From NCBI RefSeq assembly GCF_000282655.1, contig NZ_AKIV01000056.1, positions 21,420-85,419 of the forward strand: a DNA stretch of 64,000 bases. Direction: 5' to 3'. This document shows, in pieces, positions 62,551 to 64,000 of this stretch (position 1 is the stretch's first letter; each line of letters starts with the position of its first letter). The DNA comes from Polaromonas sp. CF318 (lineage in GTDB: Bacteria; Pseudomonadota; Gammaproteobacteria; Burkholderiales; Burkholderiaceae_C). Position numbers and translations under genes: made by a program. The notes beneath the pieces are model-generated. The model saw only the letters and a list, made by a program, of their open reading frames with translations. It did not search any database and was not told where the DNA came from.

Positions 62551-63915
62551 TTGAAACTGCCAACCCCTTCCCAGATACTGCTTCCCGCCGCCCACAGCCT
62601 TCGCCGCCACCCCAAGCGTGTTGCCGCCAGCCTCGCAGTCCTGTTGCTGGGCACGGGCGTCACGGCCTTCGGTGTGGCGCCCATGGCACCCGACGCCGCC
62701 GACCTGCCGGTGCGCCAGGTGCTCGAAGCGGTGGAGTCCCTGCCCACACAGGTCCAGACCGATTCCCTGACCGATTTCCGCTTCAAGCTGTTCCGCACCG
62801 AGAGCACGCGCAGCAGCGACACCGCCGACTCCCTGCTCAAGCGCCTGAACATCGACGACAGCGCGGCCGCCGCCTTCCTGCGCAGCGACGCCAATGCGCG
62901 CCTGCTGCTGTCGGGCCGCGCCGGCAAGAACGTGACGGCCGAAGCCAGCGACAGCCAGCAACTGCTCAAGCTCAGCATGCGCTGGCCCACCGACGACGAA
63001 ACGACGTTCAAGCGCCTGGTCGTCGAGCGCGGCGCCACCGGCTTTACCTCCCGCGTTGAAACCGCGCCGTACGTCGCCACCGCGCGCCTGTCCAGCGGCA
63101 GCATCCAGACCTCGCTGTTCGCCGCCACCGACGATGCCCGCATCCCCGACGGCGTGGCCGTGCAGATCGCCGAAATTTTCTCCAGCGACATCGATTTCCG
63201 CCGCGCGCTGCGCAAGGGCGACCGCTTCAACGTGGTCTATGAGTCCCTGGAAGCCGACGGCGAGCCGCTGCGTACCGGCCGCGTGCTGTCGGCCGAATTC
63301 GTCAACGCCGGCAGGCCCTACCAGGCCATGTGGTTCCAGCCCCCGGGGCTGGACGCCAACGGCGCCGCCCACAAGGGCGGCTATTACACGCTCGACGGCC
63401 AGAGCCTGCGCCGTGCCTACCTGAGCTCGCCGGTCGAGTTCTCGCGCATCAGCAGCGGCTTTTCGATGCGCTTTCACCCCATCCTGCAAAAGTGGCGCGC
63501 CCACCTGGGCACCGATTTCGCGTCTCCCACCGGCACGCCCGCGCGCACCGTCGGCGACGGCGTGGTCGAATTCTCCGGCGTGCAGAACGGCTATGGCAAC
63601 GTGGTTTTCGTCCGGCACCGCAACGGCCACGAAACCGTCTATGCCCACCTGAGCAAACTCATGGTGCAAAAAGGCCAGAACGTGAGCCAGGGCCAGACCA
63701 TAGGCCTGGTCGGCAGCACTGGCTGGGCCACCGGCCCGCACCTGCATTTTGAATTCCGCGTCAACGGCGTGCACCAGGACCCGATGATGATCGCCAAACA
63801 AAGCGAGGCCATCCCGGTCGCCGCGGCTTCCATGCCGCTGTTCAAGCAGCTTGCCGTGGGTGTGAGGACCCAGCTGCTGGCGGCAGCCTCCATTACACAA
63901 ACCCGCTCTGAGTAA
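62551..63915 (+). CDS. M23 family peptidoglycan endopeptidase
   Basis: A 454-residue envelope protein: one N-terminal transmembrane or signal segment (about 24-45), a middle regulatory region (about 60-290) and a C-terminal LytM/M23 domain with the zinc site HLGTDFASPTGTPARTVGDG and the HxH motif GPHLHFEFRVNG. Enzymes of this type cut cross-bridges in the cell wall. A TTG at 62551 is used as start because MKLPTPSQILLP fits the homologous N-terminus; no ATG is in frame nearby. The stop TAA leads directly into repeat copy C. Confidence 0.88.
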   Translation: MKLPTPSQILLPAAHSLRRHPKRVAASLAVLLLGTGVTAFGVAPMAPDAADLPVRQVLEAVESLPTQVQTDSLTDFRFKLFRTESTRSSDTADSLLKRLNIDDSAAAAFLRSDANARLLLSGRAGKNVTAEASDSQQLLKLSMRWPTDDETTFKRLVVERGATGFTSRVETAPYVATARLSSGSIQTSLFAATDDARIPDGVAVQIAEIFSSDIDFRRALRKGDRFNVVYESLEADGEPLRTGRVLSAEFVNAGRPYQAMWFQPPGLDANGAAHKGGYYTLDGQSLRRAYLSSPVEFSRISSGFSMRFHPILQKWRAHLGTDFASPTGTPARTVGDGVVEFSGVQNGYGNVVFVRHRNGHETVYAHLSKLMVQKGQNVSQGQTIGLVGSTGWATGPHLHFEFRVNGVHQDPMMIAKQSEAIPVAAASMPLFKQLAVGVRTQLLAAASITQTRSE

Positions 63916-64000
63916 TTGAGCCCCCACGCTTTTCACTGCGTCTTCGACTTCGTGTAATGCGCTGCCCCCCGAGGGGGTGCTGCGCCTGCGGCCCGGCAAA
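63916..64000 (+). repeat. Stop-anchored GC-rich intergenic repeat, copy C (cut by window end)
   Basis: Begins TTGAGCCCCCACGCTTTTCA just after the TAA of the M23 gene, then GTCTTCGACTTCGTG, a CCCCCCGAGGGGG palindrome and GCGCCTGCGGCCCGGCAAA, where the window ends. Same block order as copies A and B, and in the direction of the gene it follows. Confidence 0.8.

Overview
The window looks like a chromosomal stretch of a betaproteobacterium, most likely family Comamonadaceae (a Polaromonas-, Rhodoferax- or Variovorax-like organism). Reasons: high GC with strong third-position bias; an S-adenosylhomocysteine riboswitch in front of ahcY; a very long duplicated UvrA; a Bug/TctC-type solute-binding protein; the rplM-rpsI and bactofilin/erpA arrangement; and a recurrent GC-rich intergenic element of a kind I associate with this family. 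I saw no insertion sequence, prophage, CRISPR array, rRNA or tRNA. This is mostly core chromosome with a few accessory islands.

Layout. 1-2.2 kb: a truncated gene, a glutathione S-transferase bracketed by two copies of the 3' end of an AraC-type regulator, and that regulator. 2.3-12.1 kb: a catabolic operon for leucine/isovalerate-type acyl-CoAs (both methylcrotonyl-CoA carboxylase subunits, an acyl-CoA dehydrogenase, methylglutaconyl-CoA hydratase, HMG-CoA lyase), with a DUF4126 membrane protein, GhrA, a YbaK-DUF1289 fusion and a DsbA-like isomerase. 12.3-16.2 kb: an MHS-family carrier with a large extra periplasmic loop, a 46-residue membrane protein, a hypothetical protein and a branched-chain amino-acid binding protein. 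16.4-22.3 kb: a 1957-residue tandem UvrA. 22.4-26.6 kb: a Bug protein, a TetR/MFS divergent pair with visible operators, a HAD phosphatase and a DUF3592 protein. 26.7-31 kb: riboswitch-ahcY-tlyA-metF (methyl cycle), then RlpA. 31-34.2 kb: a GbsR/MarR regulator and a CioAB-type bd oxidase.

34.3-38.4 kb: a two-gene signalling operon, a triple-PAS histidine kinase followed by a REC-cyclase-Ser/Thr kinase protein. 38.5-46.4 kb: RlmJ, rplM-rpsI, DUF6776 protein, bactofilin, ErpA, a DHA2 exporter, a ROK kinase, DUF2905 and a MidA-type methyltransferase. 46.5-51.2 kb: pteridine reductase, FolB, TtcA, a DUF4136 lipoprotein, a histidine phosphatase and a D-threonine-aldolase-like enzyme. 51.2-56.5 kb: TonB-like lipoprotein, membrane protein, RuvB and RuvA on the minus strand, diverging from phoH-ybeY; then a glycosyltransferase. 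56.6-64 kb: Dtd, an orphan binding protein, a CDF transporter, a cupin, a FecR/OmpA/unknown gene trio, TyrS and an M23 peptidase.

The points I consider most worth following are the degenerate cyclase inside the REC-kinase protein, the duplicated start region of the methylcrotonyl-CoA carboxylase alpha gene, the stop-codon-anchored repeat family (three copies), the GST caught between AraC fragments, the double UvrA, and several palindromic operators.
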